A DNA stretch of 64,000 nucleotides from Psychromonas aquimarina ATCC BAA-1526 (GCF_000428725.1 NZ_AUAM01000027.1:1-64000); one strand, 5' to 3'. Positions 26,345 to 34,277 are shown, counted from the stretch's first letter. Notes: generated by a model from the sequence alone, not told the origin. Numbers and translations: made by a program.

Positions 26345-27670
26345 TTAAGCAAGTGCTAAATAAACAATAAACAAGGCCGCCAGGCAGTATATAAGTGAAT
26401 GAACTTCTTTACCTTTGCCCTGAACTAACATAACAAAACAGTAACTGATAAAACCCATAGCCATACCGTTAGCCGGTGAGAAGGTAAGCAGGCTGAATAC
26501 CATAATAAAAAATACCGGTACGGCAGATTCTTTCTTATGCCACTGCACGTTCGCTAAGTTTTTAATCATATAAATACCGATAATAACAAGTGCAGGTGAT
26601 ACGATTGCGGTGGTAAAAATTGAAAAAACCGGGAATAAAAAAGCAGATAGAATAAAAAAAGCAGCGGCAGTTAATGCGCTGATACCGGTTTTTGCCCCTA
26701 ATGATGAAGCCACTGCAGATTCTGAATATGCGGTAATTGAGGTAGTTCCTAACAGCGTACCGATAATTGTACCGCCGGAATCAGCAACAAGCGCGGACTT
26801 TGCGTTCGGCACTTTACCGTCTTTATCAATAATTCCCGCATCTTTACCAACCCCGACGATAGTGCTTAGTCCGTCAAAGAAATCTACGATAAAAAAGATA
26901 ATAACCAGAAAGATCAGATCACTTAGTTTAGGAATGCTCATATGCGAAAACTCAAAAACAGCGCCGAATGTCGGCGCTAAACTTGGCGGCATGGAAACAA
27001 GCTGTCCGGGCAGAGTAATCAGGCTGCTGCCGATAAACAGATCACTTAAAAGACTTAGAGAAATGGCCGCCAGAAAAGAGATAACCGTCGCTAATTTTAT
27101 ATCGCGTACCATACAACCGATAGCGATAAAGACACTGATTAAGGCAATAAATACCTTAGGATCATAAACATTACCCAGGCTGACTAAAATAACCGGATCA
27201 CTGACAATAATGCCGGCATTTTTCAAGCCGAGAAAGGAAACAAAAAGCCCTAAGCCGACAGAGATACCCAGTTTAAGATCTTCAGGAATCGCTTCAATAA
27301 TCAGCTTTCTGGCCGGTGTTAAACTCAGAATCAGATAGATACAGCCCGACAAAAAAATAGCAAACAGTGCTTCGTGCCAGAGCAGAGATATACCCCCGCC
27401 GAGCAGTATTGCTTTAAAGAAACCGTTCATTGACATACCCGGCGCTAACATTATCGGATACTTGGCAAATGCCCCCATAATAAATGTCGCCAGTGCGGCC
27501 GATACTGCAGTAGCTGTAAAGATTGAGCCTCTATCGATACCGTCAATACTGCCGAGAATAGCCGGATTAACGGCTAGGATATAACTCATCGCTAAAAAGG
27601 TTATCATCCCCGCATACATTTCATTTTTTACAGTGGCGCCGCGCTCAGAGAGCAGGAAGTACTTGTCCAT
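26345..27670 (-). CDS. NCS2-family purine permease (AzgA/PbuG type)
   Basis: A 441-residue inner-membrane protein with about 12-14 hydrophobic segments that imports purine bases with protons. Family marks are GATVKNEMYAGMITFLAMSYILAVNP at the N-terminus, APGMSMNGFF near residue 80, FVDFFDGLSTIVGVG near 262-276, and GTTSITAYSESAVASSLGAKTG near 308-328. I chose the ATG at 27670 (MDKYFL), where homologues begin, instead of an upstream TTG. It is the first gene of a two-gene operon with xpt; the guanine-type riboswitch in the leader suggests the substrates are guanine, hypoxanthine or xanthine. Confidence 0.93.
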   Translation of the reverse strand: MDKYFLLSERGATVKNEMYAGMITFLAMSYILAVNPAILGSIDGIDRGSIFTATAVSAALATFIMGAFAKYPIMLAPGMSMNGFFKAILLGGGISLLWHEALFAIFLSGCIYLILSLTPARKLIIEAIPEDLKLGISVGLGLFVSFLGLKNAGIIVSDPVILVSLGNVYDPKVFIALISVFIAIGCMVRDIKLATVISFLAAISLSLLSDLFIGSSLITLPGQLVSMPPSLAPTFGAVFEFSHMSIPKLSDLIFLVIIFFIVDFFDGLSTIVGVGKDAGIIDKDGKVPNAKSALVADSGGTIIGTLLGTTSITAYSESAVASSLGAKTGISALTAAAFFILSAFLFPVFSIFTTAIVSPALVIIGIYMIKNLANVQWHKKESAVPVFFIMVFSLLTFSPANGMAMGFISYCFVMLVQGKGKEVHSLIYCLAALFIVYLALA

Positions 27671-27770
27671 TAAAAACCCATATATAGTTTGTTTAAGAGA
27701 CAATATTTCGAAGTATAAAACTTGGTTAGGAAAATTAGGCAGGCAAAACAGACAAGTAATTAACCTGTTC

Positions 27771-27839
27771 CATTGTAGTTCTGAAATTTACGGTATCAGA
27801 GTAGAGACTTATGGCCCATATCGCCAAGATTATACAACG
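27771..27839 (-). ncRNA. Purine riboswitch aptamer, guanine type
   Basis: Read on the minus strand, P1 CGTTGTA (27839-27833) pairs with TACAATG at the 3' end. The J1/2 element is TATAATC, P2 is closed around the loop with GATATGG, J2/3 contains AGTCTCTAC, and P3 (TCTGA / TCAGA) carries the CCGTAAA loop, whose bases kiss the P2 loop. All core positions of the xpt/add aptamer are present. The specificity base in J3/1 is C (ACTAC), as in guanine switches; adenine switches have U. It lies about 100 bases before the permease ATG. A downstream AACAG...CTGTTTT hairpin could be the terminator part, but the platform is not clear by eye. Confidence 0.93.
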
Positions 27840-27857
27840 TTACATTGTGTGACGGGC

Positions 27858-27885
27858 ATCATAATAACACGCTGTAAATTGTCAA
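27858..27885 (-). promoter_or_regulatory. Promoter of the riboswitch-permease-xpt operon
   Basis: On the minus strand TTGACA, a 16-base spacer and TATGAT make a near-consensus sigma-70 promoter. The start point would fall a few bases before the aptamer's P1 stem, the expected arrangement. Confidence 0.75.
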
Positions 27886-28069
27886 TTATTTTTAAGCCGT
27901 GAAAATCGTCAAGGGAAAATGTCCTTTTCTCTGCAGTTCAAAGAGTCAACGGCTCCCAAGGCTTCAGAGAATATCAACGCTGTTTCTGCAGGCCACATCA
28001 ATATAACCTACTTTACCCATCCTGCTTTTAATACGTTTAAAAAAACAGCTGTTATTCTGCAGTTTCAGA

Positions 28070-28849
28070 TCAAATATCAGACGGTACAACTTCTGACTGT
28101 AACAAAGCATAATCCACAGCCTCAACAATTGAAGCCGCATGAATATGCTCCAGGCTGATTTTATTTTCATCACCCGGCTGGTATTTTCCCGTATGAACTA
28201 AACAGCCCTGCAGTCCGGCCTGCACTGCCCCTTCAACATCACCGTAGATATCATCACCGATCATTAAGACCTGATCCGCCTGCAGATCTGTTGAAGCAAG
28301 TACCTGTAGAAAAAAATCAGCGCTGGGTTTTCCTAATATCACCGCCCGGGTTGATGCGGCATATTCAATCGCTTTAATAAACGGACCGGCATCCATTAAC
28401 AGCTGCTCATCTAATTTAAAATAACGGTTACAGCCGATACCCAGCAAAGGAGCCCCCTGCTGACATAACTGAAAAGCGCGGTTTAATTTGTCATAACAAA
28501 AGTCCTGCTCGGCATCACCGATAATAACTGCATTAGGATTACTCTGAATAAGATCTGAAAATTCACTTTGAATGTTTTGATGGATCAGGCAGAAAGGACG
28601 CAGTTTTTTTTCCTGCAGCCAGGCATGAGCTGCAACAGGCGCTGTAAACAGTTCAGCATCCGGCAGTACAAAACCCAGCGCTTTTAAATCTGTTAAAATC
28701 TGCTTACATGTTAACCGCGAAGTATTGGTAACAAAGCGCAGCTGCAGGCCGCTTTGCCGCGCTTTGGCAAGCGCATCTGCAGCCCCGGGTATCGCTTTAG
28801 TTCCCGTATACAGCACACCGCTTAAATCGATAAAAAGGCCTTTTATCAT
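28070..28849 (-). CDS. HAD-superfamily IIA hydrolase (LHPP/NagD-like)
   Basis: A 259-residue soluble phosphatase of the HAD IIA class. Motif I is FIDLSGVLY near residues 6-14, with Ser where many relatives have the second Asp, as in the LHPP subgroup (phospholysine/phosphohistidine/pyrophosphate phosphatase). Motif II is FVTNTSR near 39-45. The C2-type cap lies between about 80 and 180; motif III Lys is in ILGKPSADFF and motif IV is MIGDDIYGDVEGA near 206-218. The substrate in bacteria is unknown. It is a single gene; its stop is about 185 bases from the riboswitch promoter of the next operon, which reads the same way. Confidence 0.85.
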   Translation of the reverse strand: MIKGLFIDLSGVLYTGTKAIPGAADALAKARQSGLQLRFVTNTSRLTCKQILTDLKALGFVLPDAELFTAPVAAHAWLQEKKLRPFCLIHQNIQSEFSDLIQSNPNAVIIGDAEQDFCYDKLNRAFQLCQQGAPLLGIGCNRYFKLDEQLLMDAGPFIKAIEYAASTRAVILGKPSADFFLQVLASTDLQADQVLMIGDDIYGDVEGAVQAGLQGCLVHTGKYQPGDENKISLEHIHAASIVEAVDYALLQSEVVPSDI

Positions 28850-28927
28850 AACCGTAGTTCCTCTTACAAGCCTGTTTACAGTATAGAAGCAAATATATAC
28901 CCGTTATCATTCAATATGCAAAAATCA

Positions 28928-29221
28928 GCAAGTCGAGAGGTGGGCAGCTTCTAGGCGTGAAGGTGAAGATCTAACGGGTTAAATCGAGACTTCACAACAA
29001 TGAAGATGTTTGCCTCTCGGCTTGCCCCGTGGGTCACACGCTCGAAAACCAATACTGCGTTACAGTATTCGATAAGGGCCAGCCATTTAAGGATTAAAGT
29101 CTTTATTTTAATCCTACCGATAGAGGATTAACGCAGTTAATCTCTCGAAAGGTCATCATGCTACGCCTTGTCTTGGTATCCGAGCGGGTGACCGATAAAT
29201 GCACTTTGATTGGTAACGGGT
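28928..29221 (+). ncRNA. Structured RNA resembling HEARO / IscB omega-RNA, without iscB
   Basis: This gene-free region folds on the plus strand into two large elements. The first is a 13-pair stem, 28928-28940 with 29013-29025 (one G-U), enclosing a GTGAAG/CTTCAC helix (28957-28962 with 28990-28995) that contains CTAACGGGTTAAA. The second is a 13-position stem with one mismatch, 29032-29044 with 29181-29193, enclosing three hairpins: AATACTG/CAGTATT (29051-29069), AGGATTAAA/TTTAATCCT (29090-29115) and GATTAAC/GTTAATC (29126-29142). Sequence blocks such as GTGGGCAGCTTCTAGGCGT, CTAACGGGTTAAA, CCCGTGGGT, GGGCCAGCCATT and CGAAAGGTCATCATGCTA match my recollection of HEARO RNAs. No IscB-type ORF lies downstream. 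The exact ends and a guide segment (expected just 5' of 28928) are inferred. Confidence 0.72.
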
Positions 29222-29238
29222 ATACAAGTTAAGAGGAC

Positions 29239-29457
29239 TTAGAAATGCACAGTTTGATGACTGACTGCCTGTTTATACTTCTTCGATACATACAGCAGCC
29301 ATCTGGACAGTTCCGGCTGCCATAACCACAAAATAATTGCCAGCATGACCAGAAAGTCTGATAAAGGGCCTTCGACAAGCAGCCCGACAAAAGATAATAA
29401 TGCGATAGCAACTCGAGTATTATTGTGCAGCTGCTGATATTTAGATCCATTTTTCAT
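29239..29457 (-). CDS. Small membrane protein, unknown function
   Basis: A 72-residue protein from the ATG at 29457, which has GGGGGGAG five bases upstream; longer in-frame starts lack such a site. Residues about 14-50 are hydrophobic and could form one or two membrane helices (VAIALLSFVGLLVEGPLSDFLVMLAIILWLW), followed by a basic tail (YVSKKYKQAVSHQ). No family recognised. It lies just 3' of the structured RNA region and is convergent with it. Confidence 0.5.
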   Translation of the reverse strand: MKNGSKYQQLHNNTRVAIALLSFVGLLVEGPLSDFLVMLAIILWLWQPELSRWLLYVSKKYKQAVSHQTVHF

Positions 29458-29699
29458 AACTCCCCCCTTTATACCAGTACGTATAAATACCCGGGCAGCT
29501 GTATTGATTAAAATAATTTGCAAGCAGTATTTCCCGGATGGATATTCTCACTAAACGGACTGATATTAATAAGCTTCCTATATAACTATATCGGCCGGAA
29601 ACAGGTATAAATAAGCCTATCCTATAGAGTAATTCGATTTAAACAGCTTTATTTTATAACCAGTATTTCTAAACAGGAAATAAGGGATCTTAATAACAA

Positions 29700-30470
29700 T
29701 TACTGCTCACTGTCGTAGCCGCCAAGCAGCATTGATTCGAACATCTGCTGATACTTTCCAGATTCTTTAAGCATTTTCAGCCCCTGGTTAAAATCAGCCT
29801 GAATCTGCTGACGCTTTGGCAGCGGCAGTTTCTTAGATATCATTAAATGGTAATTTGACTCATAGATTACATTGGGATGGTTAGTGATCATTTGTGCTTT
29901 GGAACGGGGGTAGGATTTATTTAAAATTGTGTAACCAACAACCATTTCCACAATCACTAAATCGACCCGGTCAAGAAGCAGTTTTTTGAAATTCTGCAGA
30001 TCACTGTTCACCGTTTCTGTGTTCAGTACTTTTTCTTTTATCGCTTTATCAAACACCTCTCCATAGGAATAACCGTTTACTATACCTATGCTGTATCTAC
30101 TTAAATCCTCAATAGAGGACCAGTCAAAGACAAAATCATTTTTATAAAAAAAGACTTTCTTCTGAGTCATCATAGGTTCTGAAAAAAGAAAGGACTGCTC
30201 TCTTTCGACACTTTTTATCCAACACAGGCTGACATCGGCTTCAGCATTTTCCGTCACGCTTAAGGCTCGATTCCAGGGGTAATATTTAAACTGCGTTTGA
30301 TAGCCGGCCAGCTTGAAAGCCTCTGTAGTAACATGTCCGCAAAAACCGCCATGTTTTAAATTTTGACCCGATAACGGCGGCCATTCACCGCTGGCAACTT
30401 TGATAATAGTTTCTGTACGGGCGGAAGCTGCAAGCAGCATAAGCAGTACGAAAAAAAGAATTCTTCTCAT
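29700..30470 (-). CDS. Periplasmic solute-binding protein, SBP_bac_3 type (copy 2)
   Basis: A 256-residue exported protein: signal peptide residues 1-18, then a type II periplasmic binding fold (IIKVASGEWPPLSG, HGGFCGHVTTEAFKLAGY, YYPWNRAL, DVSLCWIK, FSEPMMTQKKVFFY, SIGIVNGYSYG, VDLVIVEMVVGY). The two cysteines could form a disulfide. Polar amino-acid binding is usual for the family but the ligand is not predictable. It is the downstream copy of a tandem duplication; its neighbour at 30572-31342 has the same length and near-identical motifs, including the same leader CTTAAGCTCAGAG before the ATG. No permease or ATPase gene is linked. Confidence 0.85.
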   Translation of the reverse strand: MRRILFFVLLMLLAASARTETIIKVASGEWPPLSGQNLKHGGFCGHVTTEAFKLAGYQTQFKYYPWNRALSVTENAEADVSLCWIKSVEREQSFLFSEPMMTQKKVFFYKNDFVFDWSSIEDLSRYSIGIVNGYSYGEVFDKAIKEKVLNTETVNSDLQNFKKLLLDRVDLVIVEMVVGYTILNKSYPRSKAQMITNHPNVIYESNYHLMISKKLPLPKRQQIQADFNQGLKMLKESGKYQQMFESMLLGGYDSEQ

Positions 30471-30571
30471 AATATCTACTCTGAGCTTAAGGGATTTATC
30501 ATAATTGTAACTGCTAACAGTATAGATGCTCTTTGCTGATAAAAAAGAGAGTTAACTGCACAGATACCCAG

Positions 30572-31342
30572 CTACTGTTCGCTGTCATAGCCGCCAAGCA
30601 GCATAGAGTCGAACATCTCCTGATATCTGCCGGAATCTTTGAGCATTTTCAGCCCTTTATTAAAGTCAGCCTGTATTCTCTGACGCTCACTCTGCGCCAG
30701 CTTCCTGGATATCATTAAATGATAATCTGATTCATAGATCGGGTTCGGATGGTTGGTAATCATCTGCGCTTTAGAGGGGGCAAATGACTCATTCAATATG
30801 GTGTATCCCACCACCATTTCCACCATAATTAAATCAACACGATCCAGCATAAGTTTTTTAACATTCTGATGATCACTGGTCACCGTTTCTGTATATAGTG
30901 TTTTATCTTTTATTGCCTGATCAAACACCTGTCCGTAGGAATAACCGTTCACTATACCTATGCTGTAACCTTTTAAATCAGCAATTGAAGACCAGTCGAA
31001 AACTAAATCGTTTTTATAAAAAAACACTTTCTTCTGAGTCATCATAGGGGCAGAAAAAATGAACGATTTTTCTCTTTCAGCACTTTTTATCCAGCACAGA
31101 CTAACATCAGAATCGGCATTTGCAGTTACACTTAAAGCACGCTTCCAGGGGTAATATTTGATCTGCGTTTGATAGCCGGCCAGCTTAAAAGCCTCTGTAG
31201 TAACATGGCCGCAAAAACCGCCATGTTTTAAATTTTTACCTGAAAACGGCGGCCATTCGCCGCTGGCAACTTTGATAAAAGCTTTGGCATCTGCGGTCAC
31301 GGCAAGCAGCATAAGCAGTAGCAAAAAAACTATTCTTCTCAT
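30572..31342 (-). CDS. Periplasmic solute-binding protein, SBP_bac_3 type (copy 1)
   Basis: A 256-residue exported protein, the upstream copy of the tandem pair. I start it at the ATG at 31342 (MRRIVFLLLLMLLAV, signal peptide) because the copy at 29700-30470 begins at the same motif and the 33-codon upstream extension is basic and not signal-like. Differences from the sister are scattered and conservative (KWKRALSV-type versus NRALSV, SFAPSKAQ versus SYPRSKAQ), so both are probably under selection. The 101-base gap between the copies resembles the upstream leader. Orphan binding proteins of this kind may feed a distant transporter or act as sensors. Confidence 0.85.
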   Translation of the reverse strand: MRRIVFLLLLMLLAVTADAKAFIKVASGEWPPFSGKNLKHGGFCGHVTTEAFKLAGYQTQIKYYPWKRALSVTANADSDVSLCWIKSAEREKSFIFSAPMMTQKKVFFYKNDLVFDWSSIADLKGYSIGIVNGYSYGQVFDQAIKDKTLYTETVTSDHQNVKKLMLDRVDLIMVEMVVGYTILNESFAPSKAQMITNHPNPIYESDYHLMISRKLAQSERQRIQADFNKGLKMLKDSGRYQEMFDSMLLGGYDSEQ

Positions 31343-31493
31343 AATATTTTCTCTGAGCTTAAGAGTTTCAGCAAAGGACTGACAGATAAAAGTATAGACG
31401 CTCTTTATTGTTCGAGAGCGTTTCAGCCTGATGATAAACATACATTTCTAACTCAACAGAGAAAGTAGTAATCAGCCTTGATAAGCAAAGGTC

Positions 31494-32354
31494 TCAGATC
31501 ATCATATCAATATGCTGGACACGGCCAGTGCTGCCGTTTTCCCGGGTAAATTCAGCACTTTTCTGCGCCATCCCTAATAACTGTCCCTGCTCATTCCGGT
31601 ACTCGCGAACATCCTGCACCGCCTGCAGTGAAATAGAAGATATACCAACATCAGCAGCCGCCAGCAGCTCCCCGCCGGGGCGCCAGACTTTCAGCTGCGC
31701 ATATACACTGTCCCTGCTGTCAATGACCTGATCCGCATTGTCATCAAACTTTGCCAGATCCACAAAACCGTTACCGCTTTGCGGGCCGAACAACTCCGAG
31801 CCGTCATCAATTCTAGAGTTAGCATTTTTATCTAATGCAAGAAATGCCGAGCCGGCGGCCAGTTTAGGCACCCAGTCTTTATCTCCGTCAGCATCAAGAT
31901 CAAAGTGAAATTTCGCATTGTCCAGATCCGCAAACTCACGACCGAGGTTGATTACCAGAGGATCGGTCAGCTGCAGTTCAGAGGTTTCATTCATCTGCAG
32001 TTCACGGCGCGACATATTCACATTAAGCTCTGCCGTTATTTCAAAATCAAGCGCAGCAGACTGCCCCTCCAGAGACTCAACCTGACCATGTACGGTTAAT
32101 GTCGACAAACGGCTTGACTGCACTGCAGATACACGGCTCTCTGGTTTAGACCGGTGTTCAGACAATTCGATACTTTTACCTGTCATATGCTCTATCAGCA
32201 GCTTCATTACCAGCAGCTCTGCCTGTAAAGTAATCTCCGACGGATAGTCAGCAATACTTTCTGTTTCTGCAGCAGAGGTCAGCGCCTGTGGCTCGAGCTG
32301 AAATGTCAGGTCGGTAAGGGACTGCACGTTTAAGGCTAAGGTTGAAACATCCAT
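31494..32354 (-). CDS. Protein with EF-hand/dockerin-like calcium repeats
   Basis: A 286-residue protein without a signal peptide. The N-terminal half (1-140) is polar and unremarkable. Residues about 150-225 hold three acidic loops of the EF-hand/dockerin kind: DLDADGDKDW, DKNANSRIDDG and DDNADQVIDSRD, separated by FLALDKN and FGPQSGNGFVDLAKF, a combination seen near the ends of large RTX-type or VCBS adhesins and in small stand-alone relatives. The C-terminal part (YAQLKVWRPGG..., ISLQAVQDVREYRNEQG) fits this group. It is probably a calcium-binding surface or secreted protein; how it would leave the cell is not visible. The ATG at 32354 has GAGGAGGAG upstream. Confidence 0.6.
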   Translation of the reverse strand: MDVSTLALNVQSLTDLTFQLEPQALTSAAETESIADYPSEITLQAELLVMKLLIEHMTGKSIELSEHRSKPESRVSAVQSSRLSTLTVHGQVESLEGQSAALDFEITAELNVNMSRRELQMNETSELQLTDPLVINLGREFADLDNAKFHFDLDADGDKDWVPKLAAGSAFLALDKNANSRIDDGSELFGPQSGNGFVDLAKFDDNADQVIDSRDSVYAQLKVWRPGGELLAAADVGISSISLQAVQDVREYRNEQGQLLGMAQKSAEFTRENGSTGRVQHIDMMI

Positions 32355-32624
32355 AACAAACTCCTCCTCCTCACGCTATCGGCCGGCAGGTAAGCGGATT
32401 TAAGATTAAATTGTTATAAGAATTGAATTGAAATAACCAAAATCCAAAACTGATTATGCACCCGCAAAAACAAAAGAAAAGGGTTTATAAAATATACATA
32501 AACAAATGCTTGATTATTCTACATAACCGGTTAAGATTCAAAGCGTAACTCATTGACTGGAAGTTCATTCAACAGGTTATCCATCATTATTTTAGATTTA
32601 TTGCTGTTAAACAAAGGAGGCAAC

Positions 32625-32720
32625 ATGATTCATTTATATCTTTTTAACACGTTGCATTCTTGTACTGCTGACTTTACGGCCTGCACCCTGTGCGCTGTTA
32701 AGACATTAGATAAGCAATAG
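32625..32720 (+). CDS. Possible 31-residue small protein or leader peptide
   Basis: An ATG at 32625 is preceded by AAAGGAGG with a four-base spacer, about as strong a Shine-Dalgarno as exists in this window. The frame encodes 31 residues, three cysteines among them (HSCTADFTACTLCAV), and ends in TAG. It lies 122 bases before the gene at 32843. Either it is an independent small protein or a leader peptide for that gene. No homologue is recognised. Confidence 0.45.
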   Translation: MIHLYLFNTLHSCTADFTACTLCAVKTLDKQ

Positions 32721-32842
32721 ATCCGTACCCTAAAACAACTTCGGGCCGCGGATAGAAAGCGGCTCATTAAGTGAACAACTCTTTTTGTAATAAACTGCTT
32801 TTTATCTGCGTCCCTCTTTAAACCCAAAAGAGGAGAGATCTT

Positions 32843-33094
32843 ATGTCTCAATCAATCTACCTGAAACTAGCGACACTGCTGATCAAAATTGATATCTATA
32901 CTGAATCACAACGGATCCGCAGCGGTTACCGCAGAGTCAAATTCCAGCCCTTTTATGCCAGTGCGCATATGTTGAAAGATATCGGCCTGGATAATCAAGG
33001 TTATGCGCTGCAGACAACTTATCCGAACAAGGATCGAGCGGCTAGAACAGTACGTCATCTAAGACGACTGCAGCAGATTAAGATCCCCACGTAA
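32843..33094 (+). CDS. Small basic protein, possibly DUF1127-like
   Basis: An 83-residue, strongly basic protein with an N-terminal amphipathic helix and a C-terminal arginine-rich run (RAARTVRHLRRLQQIK). The MLKDIGLD segment near residues 50-57 recalls the LxDIGL signature of DUF1127 proteins, some of which influence phosphate and RNA metabolism; the rest is not typical, so the family is uncertain. The ATG follows AAGAGGAGAG. A strong terminator follows 50 bases later, so this is the end of a short transcript that may begin before the 31-residue ORF. Confidence 0.6.
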   Translation: MSQSIYLKLATLLIKIDIYTESQRIRSGYRRVKFQPFYASAHMLKDIGLDNQGYALQTTYPNKDRAARTVRHLRRLQQIKIPT

Positions 33095-33144
33095 AACCAG
33101 CGCTGTACCTGGACAAAAGGTATAGCGCTATAACCTAAGCAGAA

Positions 33145-33191
33145 AAGGCAGTCTGCTGTAACTTATTTCCGTTACAGCAGACTGCCTTTTA
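33145..33191 (+). terminator. Strong intrinsic terminator
   Basis: AGGCAGTCTGCTGTAAC (33146-33162) pairs perfectly with GTTACAGCAGACTGCCT (33171-33187) across an eight-base loop, followed by TTTT. It ends the transcript of the small gene at 32843-33094. Confidence 0.92.
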
Positions 33192-33229
33192 TTATTGAAC
33201 AGCACAGATTTTCCAACTCCACAATACAG

Positions 33230-33395
33230 TTATACCAATCAGAATAAGTATCTGATCTTTTATGCTGGTTAAAATCAATCCTATCTTCGTTATTAATTTC
33301 GTAATTAGAATCACTAGTTACATCAATTAATGCCTTGCTAGTATTGATTTTTCCTACGCCTAAAACTGGCCATTTACTTAATCAGTTTGGTATTA
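33230..33395. mobile_element. 160-bp MITE-like element with TTA target duplication
   Basis: The terminal inverted repeats are TACCAATCAGAATAAGTA at 33233-33250 and its imperfect complement TACTTAATCAGTTTGGTA at 33375-33392 (15 of 18 matching). Both ends are flanked by TTA (33230-33232 and 33393-33395), consistent with target duplication. The interior is AT-rich and without a gene. Similar TACCAA-ended short elements are scattered in marine gammaproteobacteria (from memory). The remainder of the gap up to 33672 carries only the cytochrome gene's leader. Confidence 0.65.
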
Positions 33396-33672
33396 GCGGC
33401 TCAAAACCTGTTTTAAATACAGATAATAAAACAGCATTGACCTTATGTTGACATACAATAAGTTCTGCTGTTAAAAAATTCCTTACAGCTATTTCATACT
33501 TTCAAAAAAACATCATCAATCACTTATAAAATAAGGGTTAACATCAAAAACAACATTGACTAAAGCAAAATATCTAGTGTATAAATCGCCTTTGACAGCA
33601 CAAAAACATCACAACAACACCACCTATTGGATAGGCGCATTTGTGAGTTCAAAAAAGGATAAGCAAAATACC

Positions 33673-34221
33673 ATGAATACTCATTACGACCTTTTATCTC
33701 GAACACTTCACTGGATTATGGCAATAGTAATAATATATGCGTCATTTGCAGGTTACGCTATGCATTTAGTCATAGATTCCCACCCTGCAGTATTCCATTT
33801 TTTATCGATAGTTAATATGTCGCTGGCAACAGCAGCCAGCGGACTTTTTATTCTTCGTTATATATGGAAATTTTTTCGTCAACCGATAGAGAGTTCAGAG
33901 CTGAGCAATACTACTCAGCATAAAATCGCTAAGCTGGTTCACTCGCTACTGTATTTTCTGATGTTCATTGTATTAATCAGCGGATTCTTAATGGTAAAAC
34001 ATGAATATTCTTTCTTCTGGCTGTTTCCAGTCGATAATATAATCACTAACCCTGCTGTTAATGAGTTCTTCTTTATGGTGCATAGATTCGGCTGTGCATT
34101 TCTTTCACTCGTTGTTTTGATGCATGCAGGTGCGGCTCTGCATCATCACTTCATAAAGAAGAATAATACTATGCACCGAATGGTTGGTCCGTCAATCGCT
34201 TACATTCAATCAAAACAATAA
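33673..34221 (+). CDS. Cytochrome b561-family membrane protein
   Basis: A 182-residue four-helix membrane cytochrome starting at the ATG at 33673 (MNTHYDLLSRTLHW); the 39-codon upstream extension is polar and unlike the family. Candidate heme-ligand histidines are His13 in LHWIMA, a second in KLVHSLLYFLMF, and others in FFMVHRFGCAFLSLVVLMHAGAALHHHF. Helices lie at about 12-32, 44-64, 88-108 and 135-160. Bacterial b561 proteins such as CybB pass electrons from quinol, and some protect against superoxide. AAGGA lies 12 bases upstream. It is convergent with selU, with a shared terminator between them. Confidence 0.85.
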   Translation: MNTHYDLLSRTLHWIMAIVIIYASFAGYAMHLVIDSHPAVFHFLSIVNMSLATAASGLFILRYIWKFFRQPIESSELSNTTQHKIAKLVHSLLYFLMFIVLISGFLMVKHEYSFFWLFPVDNIITNPAVNEFFFMVHRFGCAFLSLVVLMHAGAALHHHFIKKNNTMHRMVGPSIAYIQSKQ

Positions 34222-34229
34222 CTTTATAT

Positions 34230-34277
34230 ATTTAAAATCGGCGCACATGAATTTAAAGGCGCGCCGATTTTTGCTTT
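34230..34277. terminator. Bidirectional terminator between cytochrome b561 and selU
   Basis: AAAATCGGCGC (34234-34244) pairs with GCGCCGATTTT (34261-34271) and is followed by T-rich sequence; A-rich sequence on the other side lets it serve both convergent genes. The last bases overlap the approach to the selU stop. Confidence 0.82.

Noticed and set aside
26610-27167. 185-codon plus-strand frame opposite the NCS2 permease
   Set aside because: Antisense shadow of a well-recognised permease; low-complexity Ile/Thr/Pro composition and no start signal.
28921-29225. Group II intron or tRNA-like structure for the folded RNA region
   Set aside because: No domain V signature, no reverse transcriptase and no tRNA cloverleaf spacing; the stems fit the HEARO layout better.
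29229-29450. 73-codon minus-strand frame overlapping the small membrane gene
   Set aside because: Different frame of the gene at 29239-29457, which has the strong GGGGGGAG site.
32630-32851. 73-codon minus-strand frame before the DUF1127-like gene
   Set aside because: It overlaps the plus-strand frame that has a near-perfect Shine-Dalgarno and would end in another gene's start; no signal of its own.
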